Positions 45,200 through 57,422 of a stretch of 64,000 nt of DNA are shown in pieces. The DNA lies in assembly GCF_032452875.1 (NCBI RefSeq), contig NC_083878.1, positions 56,426,878-56,490,877 of the forward strand, given 5' to 3'. How positions within the stretch are numbered: the stretch's first letter is position 1; every line of letters begins with the position of its first letter. The translations under genes were made by a program, and so were the position numbers. Under the pieces are notes generated by a model, which saw nothing but the letters and a program-made list of their open reading frames with translations, had not been told where the DNA came from and searched no databases. The stretch comes from Bos javanicus. Its lineage: Eukaryota; Chordata; Mammalia; Artiodactyla; Bovidae.

Positions 45200-47057
45200 G
45201 ACTGCTCCTTAAACTGGAGGCTGGGAATCACTGTATTTTAGTCTAGGGTGATGATAGAATTAAGCAAGCTGCTCTGCTGCTTTTATTCTAGAAAATAAAT
45301 GCTCTGAAATAGGACTGAAGTAGGGGTGCAGAGACAGGAGACAGGGAGCAGGAAGGGGCAGCAGAGGCCCTGCATCACATCCTTGCTTGTACCCAACACT
45401 TTTCCTATTTTGGATTATGTGAGAAAAATAATCTTACCTGTATGGTAAAACCATCTCTTTTGCAAGAACTAGTTGAGCTGGATTTTTTACACTAGATAAA
45501 AGAAAATTCAGAAACAATCACATGTAAGTGAAATTGTTTTAGTTTAGGATTCAATGAAAATTCTGCTCTTCTAACAGGAATTAGAGTGATCATCTCTGAA
45601 GAAGCAGGCATCTTTTATTTCCTATTCTGGTTGTTCCTCCCTTCCTCTGACAAGGCTTCTATAATGCTTGCTTGTAGAATGAGTGGATGGATGAATACAT
45701 TTATATCTGTCCTTTTTATCCTACTTGCTACAACTTTTCAATAGGTTTTGTAATAAAATTTACAGATTTTTTTTTTTGCTTTCATTAGACACTATCAAAT
45801 TTAGAGTGTTAATTTTAAGCAGAGACTTCATACTAGACCAACCCATCACAATAAAATCTATAGGTGCTCCAAACATATACTGCCAAGGTGGTAAGACATG
45901 GTGGTACAAAGTATGGTAATCTTAAGTCAAAACCCACCTGTAGGAGCTTTGCTTAGAAGGTGATTATATAACTACTAGTAGGTACTTTAAGGTTTCCTGA
46001 GTTGTCAAATAGATACAGCGGTTTCTGGGCTGTCATACTAAAAACATGTGACAATGGTTTGTTGAGTATAAAAACATGTGCACAAACAGCAGCCGTCTTC
46101 CATTTTCCTTCACTAAAGTCATTACATATCTCACCTTCCTTTCTCCAGCTCACAAATGGTAGAAAAGAAACTCAGAAGAACACAACCCATCATCCTTAAA
46201 TAAGAAATTTTATTGATAAGAATACCAATGACAATAACAGGCATTTACTAAATACTCTTCTGTGTCAGACCTTGTGCCATTATGAACATTAGCTAGGATT
46301 TGGAGTACCCATGAATCATTGAAATACTAACCAAGGTTTTGAATTTCATGGACTAGATATAAGAGGTTGTAGTAGCATTGCCAATTCCATATTTCATTTA
46401 AAAAGGTAAAGCAAAATAAAGCAACTTACTATCTTCTTTCATCCTTATTTAAAAGTAGCAAGTATTCTAATACCTCTAAATAAGTGAAAAACACAATCAC
46501 AGGAGAAATTTTAAGTTCTGAGTAAATTTACCTTTATGTTATTTCATCAAATTCCTTATTTTTTCCTTGGTGCAGCCCAGTAAAGATTTGAGATGGGCTA
46601 ACACAAAGAATTAAGCATAAGCATTTCAGAGCAGCAATTAGATATCATTCTCCATTTGCAGAGGTGGAAAGAAGACCTTCATTGATTTAAGGAAGGACAA
46701 GCATTTACTTCTTCCTCACATGGTTGGCTGTGGCTTTCTTTATCATTAGAGAGTGGGGTGTTAAAAGATATGATATGGCAGCCATTAGACTGAATTTTCC
46801 TTACCCTGAAAAAAATTGTTCATAATGAAAACGTGGCAGTGGCACCTGCAAGGTGTGTTCATTTGGGGAGGAGGTTCCACATGCTCCAGAAAAGACAGAT
46901 TCTCATTACTTTCCCCAGGAACTCTCGCACATTTTTTTTTGTGTGTGTGTGTATCAGTTTACTTCCCTCTTGAAAACAGATCCACAAATTTTTTCCCTCT
47001 TGTAAATGGATCACATTGTGTTAACCTTTAGTCAACCATTGAATTAAATTCTATTCT
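45200..47057. other. Mostly unassigned interval
   Basis: A segment at 46235-46290 ('aggcatttactaaatactc', 'cagaccttgtgcc') may be a minus-strand MIR remnant. No gene supported. Confidence 0.45.
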
Positions 47058-47237
47058 ACCTGCCAGTGCAGGAGATGCAGGTTTGATCCCTGGGTTGGGA
47101 GGATATTCTGGAGGGGGAGCATGGAAACCCTCTCCAGTATTCTTGCCTGGAGAATCCCATGGACAGAGGAGCCTGGTGAACTACAGGCCATGGTGCCGCA
47201 AAGAGTTGGACACGACTGAGCGACTTTCACTTCCACT
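47058..47237 (+). mobile_element. Bov-tA SINE lacking the first ~35 bases
   Basis: Begins 'ctacctgccagtgcagg', box B 'aggtttgatccc', full body ending 'gcgactttcacttcc'. Confidence 0.93.
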
Positions 47238-49711
47238 GAGGACCTCTGTGTTTAGATTGGTGATACTTGGTTTTAACACAACTGCCATCACTGACTCCCT
47301 GAAGTTAATGTAAACCACAGTGGAGTGCTCTGCTAAATAAGGGACTAGGAAGCAATAGAATATGATAATATCTACAAGAGTGTAGACCACTTCTCTGTGG
47401 AGAGACTCAGATGACCAAGCAAGAGTATGACAGAGAACACAAGCCAGTTCTAAATGCTTTCATTCACTCTCCAAAGGTAACTCTTATTGAATCTGAACAA
47501 CAGAATTGGCCAGTTTTAGCCAGGGTACGTAGAAATATTGGTATCCTGGTAAACTAGGGATATGGACAACAAGGATCCCCTGCAAAGCCACAACTCACAG
47601 AAATGTACATAGAATTCACCTAGCTTCTATATTTTTGTTTATACAAACAAGAAAAACTCTATTGGCAAAGCCATTTGGGTTTCTTCACTCATAACGAGTC
47701 CTGAATGATATGAGATGAAGCAGAGCAGAGAATATTGGGTCACAATGAGCTGAGATTCAGGTTTGCTGTTTCAATTAAATGTCAACTGAGGTAAGTTGAT
47801 AACCATGCAACAAAAAACTTGGGAGCCAAAGGAATGTCACAGTCACTTATTTCCCGAAAGGTAACTTGCTCTCCTCAAAGTAAGGGAAAGGATAAACTCT
47901 GAGGTAGCCTCAAATTCTCCTCAAGGGAGCACATGCAGTTCTCAGGCAGATGATATTTCAAATATGGCAAGTGCTAAGAAAGAACTTACCAAAATTAGAA
48001 TTACCAGCTGCCAACTGCTCGTTTTGCCAATTCACTCTGGATACTGTTGCCACCTCCCACACTCAAGCAATACAAGTTCTAACAGAGATTACAAACCAGT
48101 GATATACAGCCTTCCAATTCAAGCACTGTGTGAAAAATGAAAAATAGCCAGGGAAACAAAGACAGGAGTTGAGTGGAGCCCTTCAATATTTTTTTCTGGG
48201 ACAAGTTATGTAACAATACATATAAAACTTGCATTACAAAATGAATAAGGAAAGATCTAGTCTTAGATCTCTGTAAATATGTTGTGTCAAACAAACGAAA
48301 AAAGAACATAGATACGAGAAGTGAGGTTCAAATGAAAAATACATGTTTAAATTAAAAAACCAGACAAAATTTTACTAAAGTTTATTTGTATTCTCAGAAG
48401 AATAAGAAGCTCTCAATGGAAAAAAAAAAAAAAGCACTGAAGAATAATGAGGAAAGAGTAATAATAATTATATCCATTTATCAGCTTTGAAATTTTTTCA
48501 TATAATTTAAGTCATCTTAATAGTATGTACTTTCTCTTTTGGAACCTAGAAGCTTCTGGAATCAGATAGCCCTCCATTTTCAAGTTTTGTTTATTATGCC
48601 CTTGACTAATTTTTTCATTCATTTCGTTTTGTTCTTTTTCTTCAATTGTACAAATAATATCTTAAGGTTTATGTGGTTCATATCATTTATTACTGAGATA
48701 GAGAAGATAAAAAAACAGAATCTATCATAGATCTGAAACTAAAGAGGCACTAAGGAATAAACCTGAGATGAAAAAGAAGCAAATTTATAACATTTAGGAC
48801 AGGTTGGAGAAATGGTCAGTGGTTTCACTAAGAACCAAAAAAGTAAATAATTTAGTAAATAAATGACTATTTGAAGCTATGTGGATCATGTGTTCTACAA
48901 AGGAGGGAAAACATAGGTTAGTTTTACTCTTCTCCATAAAACATTAGATTTCAAAGGCAAATAGACCACTTGCAAAAAAACAAAACAAAACTGAAGGGAA
49001 AAGTCAATTCTCATAGAGTATTATAACCAGTCAGGATATAAATTTTGGATTAAAATTAAAGGAATTAAAGACAGTATTTGTAGCATACACAAATGCTTTC
49101 TTAAAAAAATTACATTTTATTTAACTAAGATTTATATTTTATTCTGAGTTCCTCAATATTTTCCTAATGACTATTCTGCTCTAGGATTTTCCTGACTTAA
49201 AAAACTACAATATAATTATTATCTGTTACTTTAGGGGACTAGCTTTGTGTACAATTTGTTACACATCAATGAATATTAAAACTTTAATTACTTTAATTGT
49301 TTATTCTCAAATTATATAGAATAGTCCTTTCATTATTCATGCATTTTTTCTTAATTTACCTTATCTCTTCTTGAATTTTCATTTTATCTTTTGAATTGAT
49401 TCAATGAAATTCATGATTTGAACATCTTTTCATTTGCTGGTATTTCTGTTTCATGTCATCTGGGTAGCAAACTTAGAAGCTACCATTGTCTCAAGGCAAT
49501 TTCCCAAAGCAATAACATTTGTTGACCTAAAACAAATGGAATGCCAGTTTTCTCTCCAACAAAGATGGGTTTATTTGAGATCACTAGAGAATTTCAATTT
49601 GGGAGTCTGCAACCATGGAAACCTTAGTGCAAGTTCTCCACACAGCAAAGGAAAAAGAACTCTTTTATACAGGGGAAAGGAAAGTAGGGAGGACCATAGT
49701 AAACAGGAAAG
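47238..49711. other. Long unassigned interval
   Basis: About 2.5 kb of AT-rich sequence. A14 run at 48419-48434. No SINE or LINE landmark and no gene motif. The frames at 48079-48309, 48539-48730 and 49434-49766 have no recognisable content. Confidence 0.5.
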
Positions 49712-49838
49712 TAAAGTAAAAAGTTGCTCAGTCGTGTCCGACTCTTTGCAACCCCGTGGACTATAGCCTACCAGGCTCCTCTGTTCATGGGATTCTCCAG
49801 GCAAGGATACTGGAGTGGGTTGCCATTTCCTTCTCCAG
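49712..49838 (-). mobile_element. Truncated Bov-tA SINE
   Basis: Antisense 3' half, 'gttgctcagtcgtgtccgac' to 'ccatttccttctccagggg'. Confidence 0.88.
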
Positions 49839-49848
49839 GGGAGAAGTT

Positions 49849-49913
49849 ACTGCTGCTGTTAAGTCACTTCACTCGTGTTCGACTCTGTTCGACCCCATAG
49901 ACGGCAGCCCACC
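49849..49913 (-). mobile_element. BOV-A fragment
   Basis: 'ctgctgctgttaagtcac' through 'catagacggcagcccacc', the first ~65 bases of an antisense BOV-A2 end. Confidence 0.85.
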
Positions 49914-50726
49914 AGAGTCCTTGGCTTTTCCTTGACTGAATCCCTGTCAGGAAAGAAGAAGAGTTTTTCTTCTTCCTGTCGGGCTCTACTATTTTCAAAG
50001 GACCTGAGAGTCCCCCTGTTCTGATCTCCTCCACTGTTTAACTGAGGTTTCTGTTTATTAATTTTTGATACTTTCCCTTTTGATCAAGGACTTTCTACGA
50101 AAGAATCAGTTTTTCTGGTTTTAGTAGTTTTTTGTCCCTCAATGCTAGGAAGGACCTTTCTTGGGTGTAGTGTCTCATGTCAGAAGGAAATTAAACAGAT
50201 TAAAAACATACTAATGTCACATTTGAGTTATAAGGAGAGGTAGGAGGCAGAACTCTCAGACATTTTATATAAAGTACAAATGCTTTCAAGATTACAGATA
50301 TTGGGGCTCATATGAAGTATTATGTTATATAATATATATATAAGTATTATAATCATCTAAGGTTTGGTAAAAAACTTCCAACAGATCTAGTCTGGATACC
50401 TTTGGAAAGCTGTCTCACCAGATATCCTCTGCTTCAATCCTGAGAATCTTTACTTTCAAGTTGGCTGGATGATGTTCAGATACAGGCAGGATTTGCCAAG
50501 AAGTGGCAGTGACCTGTCTGCCAATGAAGGCTTCAGTCCAGTGTGAAAACATTCAGGTGGTCACTAAAACATATTTTATCTCCATGAGACAGAGGAAGTT
50601 GTATGAAACCCATTTTACAGGTTTTCTTCCTAGTGGTCAATAATTTTTTGATAGAGAAAGTGAAGAAAAATTTCATATGGAATTGGAACACAAAATACTC
50701 TGTTATTACTAACCTTAGCAGTTGTG
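49914..50726. other. No recognised gene
   Basis: AT-rich; a TA-rich patch at 50325-50350. Confidence 0.5.
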
Positions 50727-51349
50727 ATACTTAAAAAAATATTTTGAAGTATAATTGATTTACAATGTTGAGTTAGTTTCAGGTGTACAGAAAAGTGAAT
50801 CAGTTATACACATACATATATTCACTCTTTTTTAAGAGTCTTTTTCCATATAAGCCATTAGAGAGTATTGAGTAGAGTTTTCTGTGCTATACAGCAGGTT
50901 CTTACTAGTTATCTATTTTATATCTGTATATGTCAACCCAATCTCTCAATTTACTCTTTCCCCAACCCCAGGTAGCCATAAGCTTGTTTTATACATCTGT
51001 TACTCTACTTCTGTTTTGTAAATAAGTTCCTTTGTACCCCCTCTTTTTTTTTTTTTTTTGCCACCCAAGGCGGATGGGTCATGGTGGAGAGGGCTGACAG
51101 AATGTGGTCCACTGGAGAAGGAAATGGCAAACCACTTCAGTATTCTTGCCTTGAGAACCCCATGTACAGTATGAAAAGGCAAAAAGATAGGACACTGAAG
51201 ATGAACTCCCCAGGTCGGTAGGTCCCCAATATGCTACTGGAGATCAGTGAGGAAATAACCCCAGAAAGAATGAAGGGATGGAGCCAAAGCAAAAACAACA
51301 CCCAGGTGTGGATGTGACTGGTGATAGAAACAAGGTTTGATGCTGTAAA

Positions 51350-53249
51350 GACCAATATTTTATAGGAACCTGGAATGTTAGGTCCATGAATAAGGCAAAT
51401 TGGAAGTGGTCAAACAGGAGATGACACGAGTGAACATTGATATTCTAGGAATCAGTGAACTAAGATGGACTGGAATGGGTGAATTTAACTCAGATGACCA
51501 TTGTATCTACTACTGCGGGCAGGAACCCCTTAGAAGAAATGGAGTAGCCATCATAGTCAACAAAAGAGTCCAAAATACAGTACTTGGATGCAATCTCAAA
51601 AATGACAGAATGATTTCTGTTCCTTTCCAAGGCAAACCATTCAATATCACGGTAATCCAAGTATATGCCCCGTCCAGTAATGCTGAAGAAGCTGAAGTTG
51701 AATGGTTCTATGAAGATCTATAAGACGTTCTAGAACTAACACCCCCAAAATATATCCTTTTCATTATATGGGACTGGAATGCAAGAGTAGGAAATCAAGA
51801 AACACCTGGAATAACAGGCAAATTTGGCCTTGGAGTATGCAAAGAAGCAGGGCAAAGGCTAATAGAGTTCTGAAAAGAGAACACATTGGTCATAGCAAAC
51901 ACTCTCTTCCAACAACACAAGAGAAGACTCTACACATGGACATCACCAGATGGCCAACACCGAAATCAGATTGATTACATTCTTTGCAGCCAAAGATGGA
52001 GAAGCTCTATACAGTCACCAAAAACAAGACTGGGAGCTGACTGTGGCTCAGATCATGAACTCTTTATTGCCAAATTCAGACTGAAATTGAAGAAACTGGA
52101 GAAAACCACTAGATCATTCAGGTATGAACTAAATCAAATCCCTTATGACTATACAGTGGAAGTGGGAAAAAGATTTAAGGGACCAGATTTTATAGATAGA
52201 GTACCTGATGAACTATGGATGGAGGTTCATGACATTGTACAGGAGAAAGGAATCAAGACCATCCCAGAAAAAAAGAAATGCAAAAAAGCAAAATGGCTGT
52301 CTGAGGAAACATTACAAACAGCTATGAAAAGAAGGGAAGCAAAAAGAAAAGAAGAAAAGGGAAAGATATACTGATTTGAATGCAGAGTTCCAAAGAATAG
52401 CAAAGAGAGATCAGAAAGCCTTCCTCAGCGATTAATGCAAAGAAATAGAGGAAAACAATAGAATGGAAAGACTAGAGATCTTTTCAAGAAAATTAGAGAT
52501 ACCAAGGGAACATTTCATACAAAGATGGGCTCGATAAAGGACAGAAATGGTATGGACCTAACAGAAGCAGAAGATATTAAGAAGAGATGGCAAGAATACA
52601 CAGAAGAACTATGCAAAAAAGATCTTCACGACCCAGATAATCATGATGGTGTGATCACTGACCTAGAGCCAGATGTCCCAGAATGTGAAGTCAAGTGGGC
52701 CTTAGAAAGCATCACTATGAACAAAGCTAGTGGAGTTGATAGAATTCCAGTTGAGCTATTTCAAATCCTAAAAGATGATGCTGTGACAGTGCTGCACTCA
52801 ATATGCCAGTAAATCTGGAAAACTCAGCAGTGGCCACAGGACTGGAAAAGGTCAGTTTTCATTCCAATCTCAAAGAAAGGCAATGCCAAAGAATGGTCAA
52901 ACTACCACACAATTGCACTCAACTCACACGCAAGTAAAGTAATGCTCAAAATTCTCCAAGCCAGGCTTCAGCAATACGTGAACTGTGAACTTCCAGATGT
53001 TCAAGCTGGTTTTAGAAAATGCAGAGGAACCAGAGATCAAATTGCCAACATCTGCTGGATCATTGAAAAAGCAAGAGAGTTCCAGAAAAACATTTATTTC
53101 TGCTTTATTGACTATGCCAAAGCCTTTGCCTGTTTGGCTCACAATAAACTGTGGAAAATCCTGAAAGAGATGGGAATACCAGACTACCAGACCTGTCTCT
53201 TGAGAAACCTGTTTGCAGGTCAGGAAGCAGCAGTTAGAACTTGACATGG
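51350..53249 (+). pseudogene. BovB endonuclease and RT N-terminal pseudogene
   Basis: The endonuclease starts with 'IGTWNVRSMN'-type sequence near 51365, 'ILGISELRWTGMGEF' near 51445, 'VIQVYAPSSNAEE' near 51650, 'NQIDYILCSQRW' near 51965 and 'GSDHELFIAKF' near 52050. The RT begins near 52700 ('NKASGVDRIPVE') and shows 'CFIDYAKAFACLAHNKL', in which the usual Asp-Cys-Val-Asp after AKAF is altered. In-frame stops at 51721 (CAA to TAA), 52372 and 52810, plus frameshifts, make it dead. The L1 insertion then removes the YADD half. Confidence 0.9.
53236..53249 (+). repeat. L1-BT target-site duplication, left copy
   Basis: 'agaacttgacatgg', repeated exactly at 61586-61599. The uninterrupted BovB sequence would read 'gcagttagaac' through 'ttgacatggaatgac', which occurs when the right copy is joined. 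Confidence 0.97.
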
Positions 53250-54829
53250 GGGAGGAGCCAAGATGGCGGAGGAGTAGGACGGGGAGAACACTTTCTCCCC
53301 CACAAATTCATCAAAAGAGCATTTAAACGTCGAGTAAATTCCACAAAACAACTTCTGAATGCCGGCAGAGGACATCAGGCACCCAGAAAAGCAACCCAAC
53401 TCTTCGAAAGGAGGTAGGAAAAAATATTAAAGACAAAAAAAAAAAGAGACAAAAGAGGGAGGGACAGAGTTCCGTCCTGGGAAGGGAATCTTAAAAAGAG
53501 AGAAGTTTCCAAACACCAAGAAACCTTCTCACTGCCGAATCTGTGCCGAGCTTTGGAAGCACAGAGGGCAACATAACAGGGAGAAAAAATAAATAAACAA
53601 TTAAAACTCGCAGATTGCGAGCCCTACGGTAACTCCCCCAGTGGAGAAGCAGCGCAGACGCCTGCATCCGCCATTAGCAAGTGGGGGCTGGGCAGGGAGG
53701 CGCGGCGCGGGCTGCATTGCTGAGAGTAAGAATCTGACCTGAATACCCCGAGCACTATCTGAGCAAAATAATTTGGGCTAGCAAACCAGACTGTGGGATA
53801 TCTACCACGCGAAAAGCCAGTCCTAACCTAAGACCGCCAGGCCCGCGCACGGAACAAAGGACTGAACAGAGATAGCCGGCTGCAGACCTTCCCCCTCCGG
53901 TGACAGGCAGCCAGAGCCGGAAGGGGACAATCGCAGCCCCAGAGAGACATTATCTATAAAACTGTAAGCAGGCTTCTTTGCTAACTAAAACTTCTTGGGG
54001 GTCTGGACGGTCAATATCTGCCTGAGAAGGTGTGCCGGTTTTACACCCAGATAACCGAGTGGCAGGGAGGCGATAAGTCACAGCATTGGTGCTCGCCAGA
54101 CACCTCATCACCTGAGCTGCTCGGACCTGGGAAGAGCACAAAACGCAGGCCCAACTGAGTCTGCGCCTCTGAGGACTACCCGAGTGCCTGAACCTGAGCG
54201 GCTTGGACCTGGGAGATGCATGCAACCCAGGGCCGGCCTCGGATTGTTCCCGGCGGAACAACCTAGAGCCCGAGCAGTGTGGGCAGGGTGGCTACACGCG
54301 CCGTGAGTGGGGGCAGACCCAGGGTGGCTGAGGCACTGCGAGCCCACGCCAGTGTTATTTGTTTGCAGCATCCCTCCCTCCCCACAGCGCAACTGAACAA
54401 GTAAGCCTAAAAAAAAAAAAAAAAAGTGTCCTCCACAGTCCCCTTTGTGTCAGGGCGGAAACCAGATACTGAAGAGACTAGCAAACAGAAGAAGATATAA
54501 CAGAGGGAAACGCCTTGGAAGCTACAGGCAATAGATCAAAACCCTGTGGTTACTACGGACTACATAGGAAGGGGCCTATAGATCTTGAGAAATATAAGTC
54601 TGACCAAGGAACTAGCCAAAAATGAACTGAACCCACAACACCCACAACAAAACCAAGAAAGTCCTAGATATATCTTTATTATTTTTATGATCATTCTTTC
54701 TTTTTTTTTAATTAAAAAAAAATTTAAGTCCTCTATTGTTCCTTTAATTTTCACTTTTATAACCTATTACTTTGCAAAAAAAAAAAAAAAAAGACCCTAT
54801 ATTTTTCTTCTTCAGCAAACTTCATATAT

Positions 54830-55450
54830 ATATATTTTATAATTTTTTGACCTTGTTTTTTTTTTCTTCTTTTCTTTAACATTGTATTTTTGAAATTCCA
54901 AACTCTACTCTAGATTTTTAATTTTTGCTTTTTGGTATATGTTATCAATTTTGTACCTATAGTTTTTTTTTTTATATAATTTCTGTGACTTTTTTTTTCT
55001 TCTTCCCTGTTTCTTTCTCTTCTTCTTTTATATAACATTGTATATCTGAAATTCCAAACTCTACTGTAGATTTTTAATTTATGCTTTTTGGTATTTGATA
55101 TCAATTTTGTACCTGTATTTTCTTTATAATTTTTGTGACATTGTTTGTTTTTGTTTGTTTGTTTTCTCTCTTTATTTTTCTTCTTCTTTTTTTTTTTAAC
55201 ATTATATTTTTGAAATTCCAAACTCTACTCTAGATTTTTAATTTTTGCTTTCTGGTATTAGTTATCAATTTTGTACCTGTACTTTCTTTATAATTTTCAC
55301 GACCTTGTTTGTTTTTGTTTGTTCATTTTTTCTCTCTTTCTTTTCCTTCTTCTTTTCTTTAACATCGTATTTTTGAAATTCCAAACTCTACTCTAGATTT
55401 TAAATTTTTGCTTTTATGTATTTGTTACCAATTTTGTACCTTTAAGAACC
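54830..55450 (+). repeat. ~160-bp tandem repeat in L1 5' UTR, about 4 copies
   Basis: The landmark 'gaaattccaaactctact' recurs at about 54891, 55048, 55211 and 55374, each followed by 'agatttttaatttttgc' and 'caattttgtacct', with spacings of 156-164. Units differ by a few substitutions and by lengths of T and 'gtttgttt' runs. Confidence 0.9.
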
Positions 55451-55479
55451 CAATCTTTAGGACCCATTTTTCACTAGGG

Positions 55480-55880
55480 AGCGAGATTACTGGCTTGACT
55501 GCTCTCTCTCCCTTTGGACTCTCCTTTTTCTCCACCAGGTCGCCTGTGTCTCCTCCCTAACCCCTCTCTACTCTACCCAACTCTGTGAATTTCTGTGTGT
55601 TCCAGACGGTGGAGAACACTTAGGGAACTGATTACTGGCTGGATCTGTCTCCCTCCTTTTCATTCCCCCTTTTATCCTTCTGGCCACCTCTGTCACCTTC
55701 CTCCTTCTTTTCTTCTCTGTATAACTCCATGAACATCTCTGAGTGGTCCAGTTGTGGAGTGCACATAAGGAAGTGACTACTGGCTAGCCCACTCTCTCCA
55801 CTATTGATTCCACCTCATCTCATTTGGGTCACCTCTAACTCCCTCCTCCCTCTTCTCTTCTCCATGTAACCCTGTGAACC
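55480..55880 (+). repeat. ~147-bp degenerate repeat in L1 5' UTR
   Basis: 'gattactggcttgactgc' (55486), 'gattactggctggatctg' (55630) and 'gactactggctagcccac' (55777) are each followed by pyrimidine-rich text and 'ctctgtgaa'/'ccatgaac'/'cctgtgaac' phrases. Three degenerate units are spaced about 145-148. Confidence 0.7.
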
Positions 55881-56438
55881 TCTCTGAGTGACCCTCACCA
55901 TAGAGAAACTTTTCATCTTTAATGTAGATGTTTTATCAATGGTGCTGTATAGAAGGAGAAGTTTTGAAACTACTGTAAAAATAAGACCGATAACCGGAAG
56001 CAGGAGACTTAAGTCCAAACCCTGACTCCAGGGAACTCCTGACTCCAAGGAACATTAATTGACAGGAGCTCATCAAATCCCTCCATACCGACACTGAAAC
56101 CAAGCACCACACAAGGGCCAATAAGTTCCAGGGCAAGACATCCCAAGCAAATTCTCCAGCAACAAAGGAACACAGCCCTGAGCTTCAAGATACAGGCTGC
56201 CCAAAGTCACCCCAAAACTATAGACATCTCATAACCCATTACTGGACATTTCATTGCACTCCAGAGAGAAGAAATACAGCTCCACCCACCAGAACACTGA
56301 CACAAGCTTCCCTAACCAGGAAACCTTGACAAGCCACCTGTACAAACCCACACACAGTGAGGAAACGCCACAATAAAGAGAACTCCACAAACTTCCAGAA
56401 TACAGAAAGGACACCCCAAACTCAGCAATTTAAACAAG

Positions 56439-57365
56439 ATGAAGAGACAGAGGAATACTCAGCAGATAAAGGAACAGGATAAATGCCCACCAAACCAAAC
56501 AAAAGAGGAAGAGATAGGGAATCTACCTGATAAAGAATTCCAAATAATGATAGTGAAATTGATCCAAAGTCTTGAAACTAAAATGGAATCACAGATAAAT
56601 AGCCTGGAGACAAGGATTGAGAAGATGCAAGAAAGGTTTAACAAGGACCTAGAAGAAATAAAAAAGAGTCAATATATAATGAATAATACAATAAATGAAA
56701 TTAAAAACACTCTGGAGGCAACAAATAGTAGAATAACAGAGGCAGAAGATAGGATTAGTGAATTAGAAGATAGAATGGTAGAAATAAATGAATCAGAGAG
56801 GATAAAAGAAAAACGAATTAAAAGAAATGAGGACAATCTCAGAGACCTCCAGGAAAATATTAAATGCTACAACATACGAATCATAGGGGTTCCAGAAGAA
56901 GAAGACAAAAAGAAAGACCATGAGAAAATACTTGAGGAGATAATAGTGGAAAATTTCCCTAAAATGGGGAAGGAAATAATCACCCAAGTCCAAGAAACCC
57001 AGAGAGTCCCAAACAGGATAAACCCAAGGCGAAACACCCCAAGACACATATTAATCAAATTAACAAAGATCAAACATAAAGAACAAATATTAAAAGCAGC
57101 AAGGGAAAAACAACAAATAACACACAAAGGAATTCCCATAAGGATAACAGCTGATCTTTCAATAGAAACTCTTCAAGCCAGGAGGGAACGGCAAGACATA
57201 CTTAAAATGATGAAAGAAAATAACCTACAGCCCAGATTATTGTACCCAGCAAGGATCTCATTCAAGTATGAAGGAGAAATCAAAAGCTTTTCAGACAAGC
57301 AAAAGCTGAGAGAATTCTGCACCACCAAACCAGCTCTCCAACAAATACTAAAGGATATTCTCTAG
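56439..57365 (+). CDS. L1 ORF1p, RNA-binding chaperone
   Basis: 308 codons, complete from ATG to TAG. ORF1p is the trimeric RNA-binding chaperone that coats L1 RNA into a cytoplasmic RNP needed for retrotransposition. N terminus about 1-34; coiled coil about 35-140 with heptads (for example LETKMESQINSLETRIEKM and ITEAEDRISELEDRM); RRM about 141-221 starting CYNIRIIGVPEE with the RNP1-like PRHILIKLTKI at 201; C-terminal domain about 222-305 with LQARRE at 245-250 (the conserved ARR) and YPARISF at 269. Human ORF1p is 338 residues; the shorter N terminus is normal for other mammals. The start has A at -3 ('acaagatga'). ORF2 begins 57 nt after the stop, as expected for a bicistronic L1. No truncation or missing motif seen. 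Activity is inferred. Confidence 0.95.
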   Translation: MKRQRNTQQIKEQDKCPPNQTKEEEIGNLPDKEFQIMIVKLIQSLETKMESQINSLETRIEKMQERFNKDLEEIKKSQYIMNNTINEIKNTLEATNSRITEAEDRISELEDRMVEINESERIKEKRIKRNEDNLRDLQENIKCYNIRIIGVPEEEDKKKDHEKILEEIIVENFPKMGKEIITQVQETQRVPNRINPRRNTPRHILIKLTKIKHKEQILKAAREKQQITHKGIPIRITADLSIETLQARRERQDILKMMKENNLQPRLLYPARISFKYEGEIKSFSDKQKLREFCTTKPALQQILKDIL

Positions 57366-57422
57366 ACAGGAAACACAAAAACAGTGTATAAACTCGAACC
57401 CAAAACAATAAAGTAAAGGGCA

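Larger units (their letters stand above)
53250..56438 (+). promoter_or_regulatory. L1-BT 5' UTR and internal promoter
   Basis: The first ~1.1 kb is GC-rich with many CpGs ('gaggcgcggcgcggg' near 53697), in contrast to the AT-rich surroundings. 'aagatggc' at 53260-53267 matches the YY1 core found at the same place in human L1, where it directs accurate initiation. No TATA box is evident. The second part (54580-55450) is T-rich and tandemly repeated, and the third (55450-56438) is C/T-rich then A-rich before ORF1. At about 3.2 kb it is much longer than the ~0.9 kb human 5' UTR. Promoter activity is inferred from the family. Confidence 0.85.

Noticed and set aside
54108..54392. GC-rich open frames on the minus strand near 54 kb, possible CpG-island gene
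   Set aside because: The GC-rich region is the L1-BT 5' UTR, fixed by the element's ends and target duplication.
54910..55221. Lys-rich 103-residue open frame on the minus strand
   Set aside because: It is the antisense of the T-rich tandem repeats in the L1 5' UTR.
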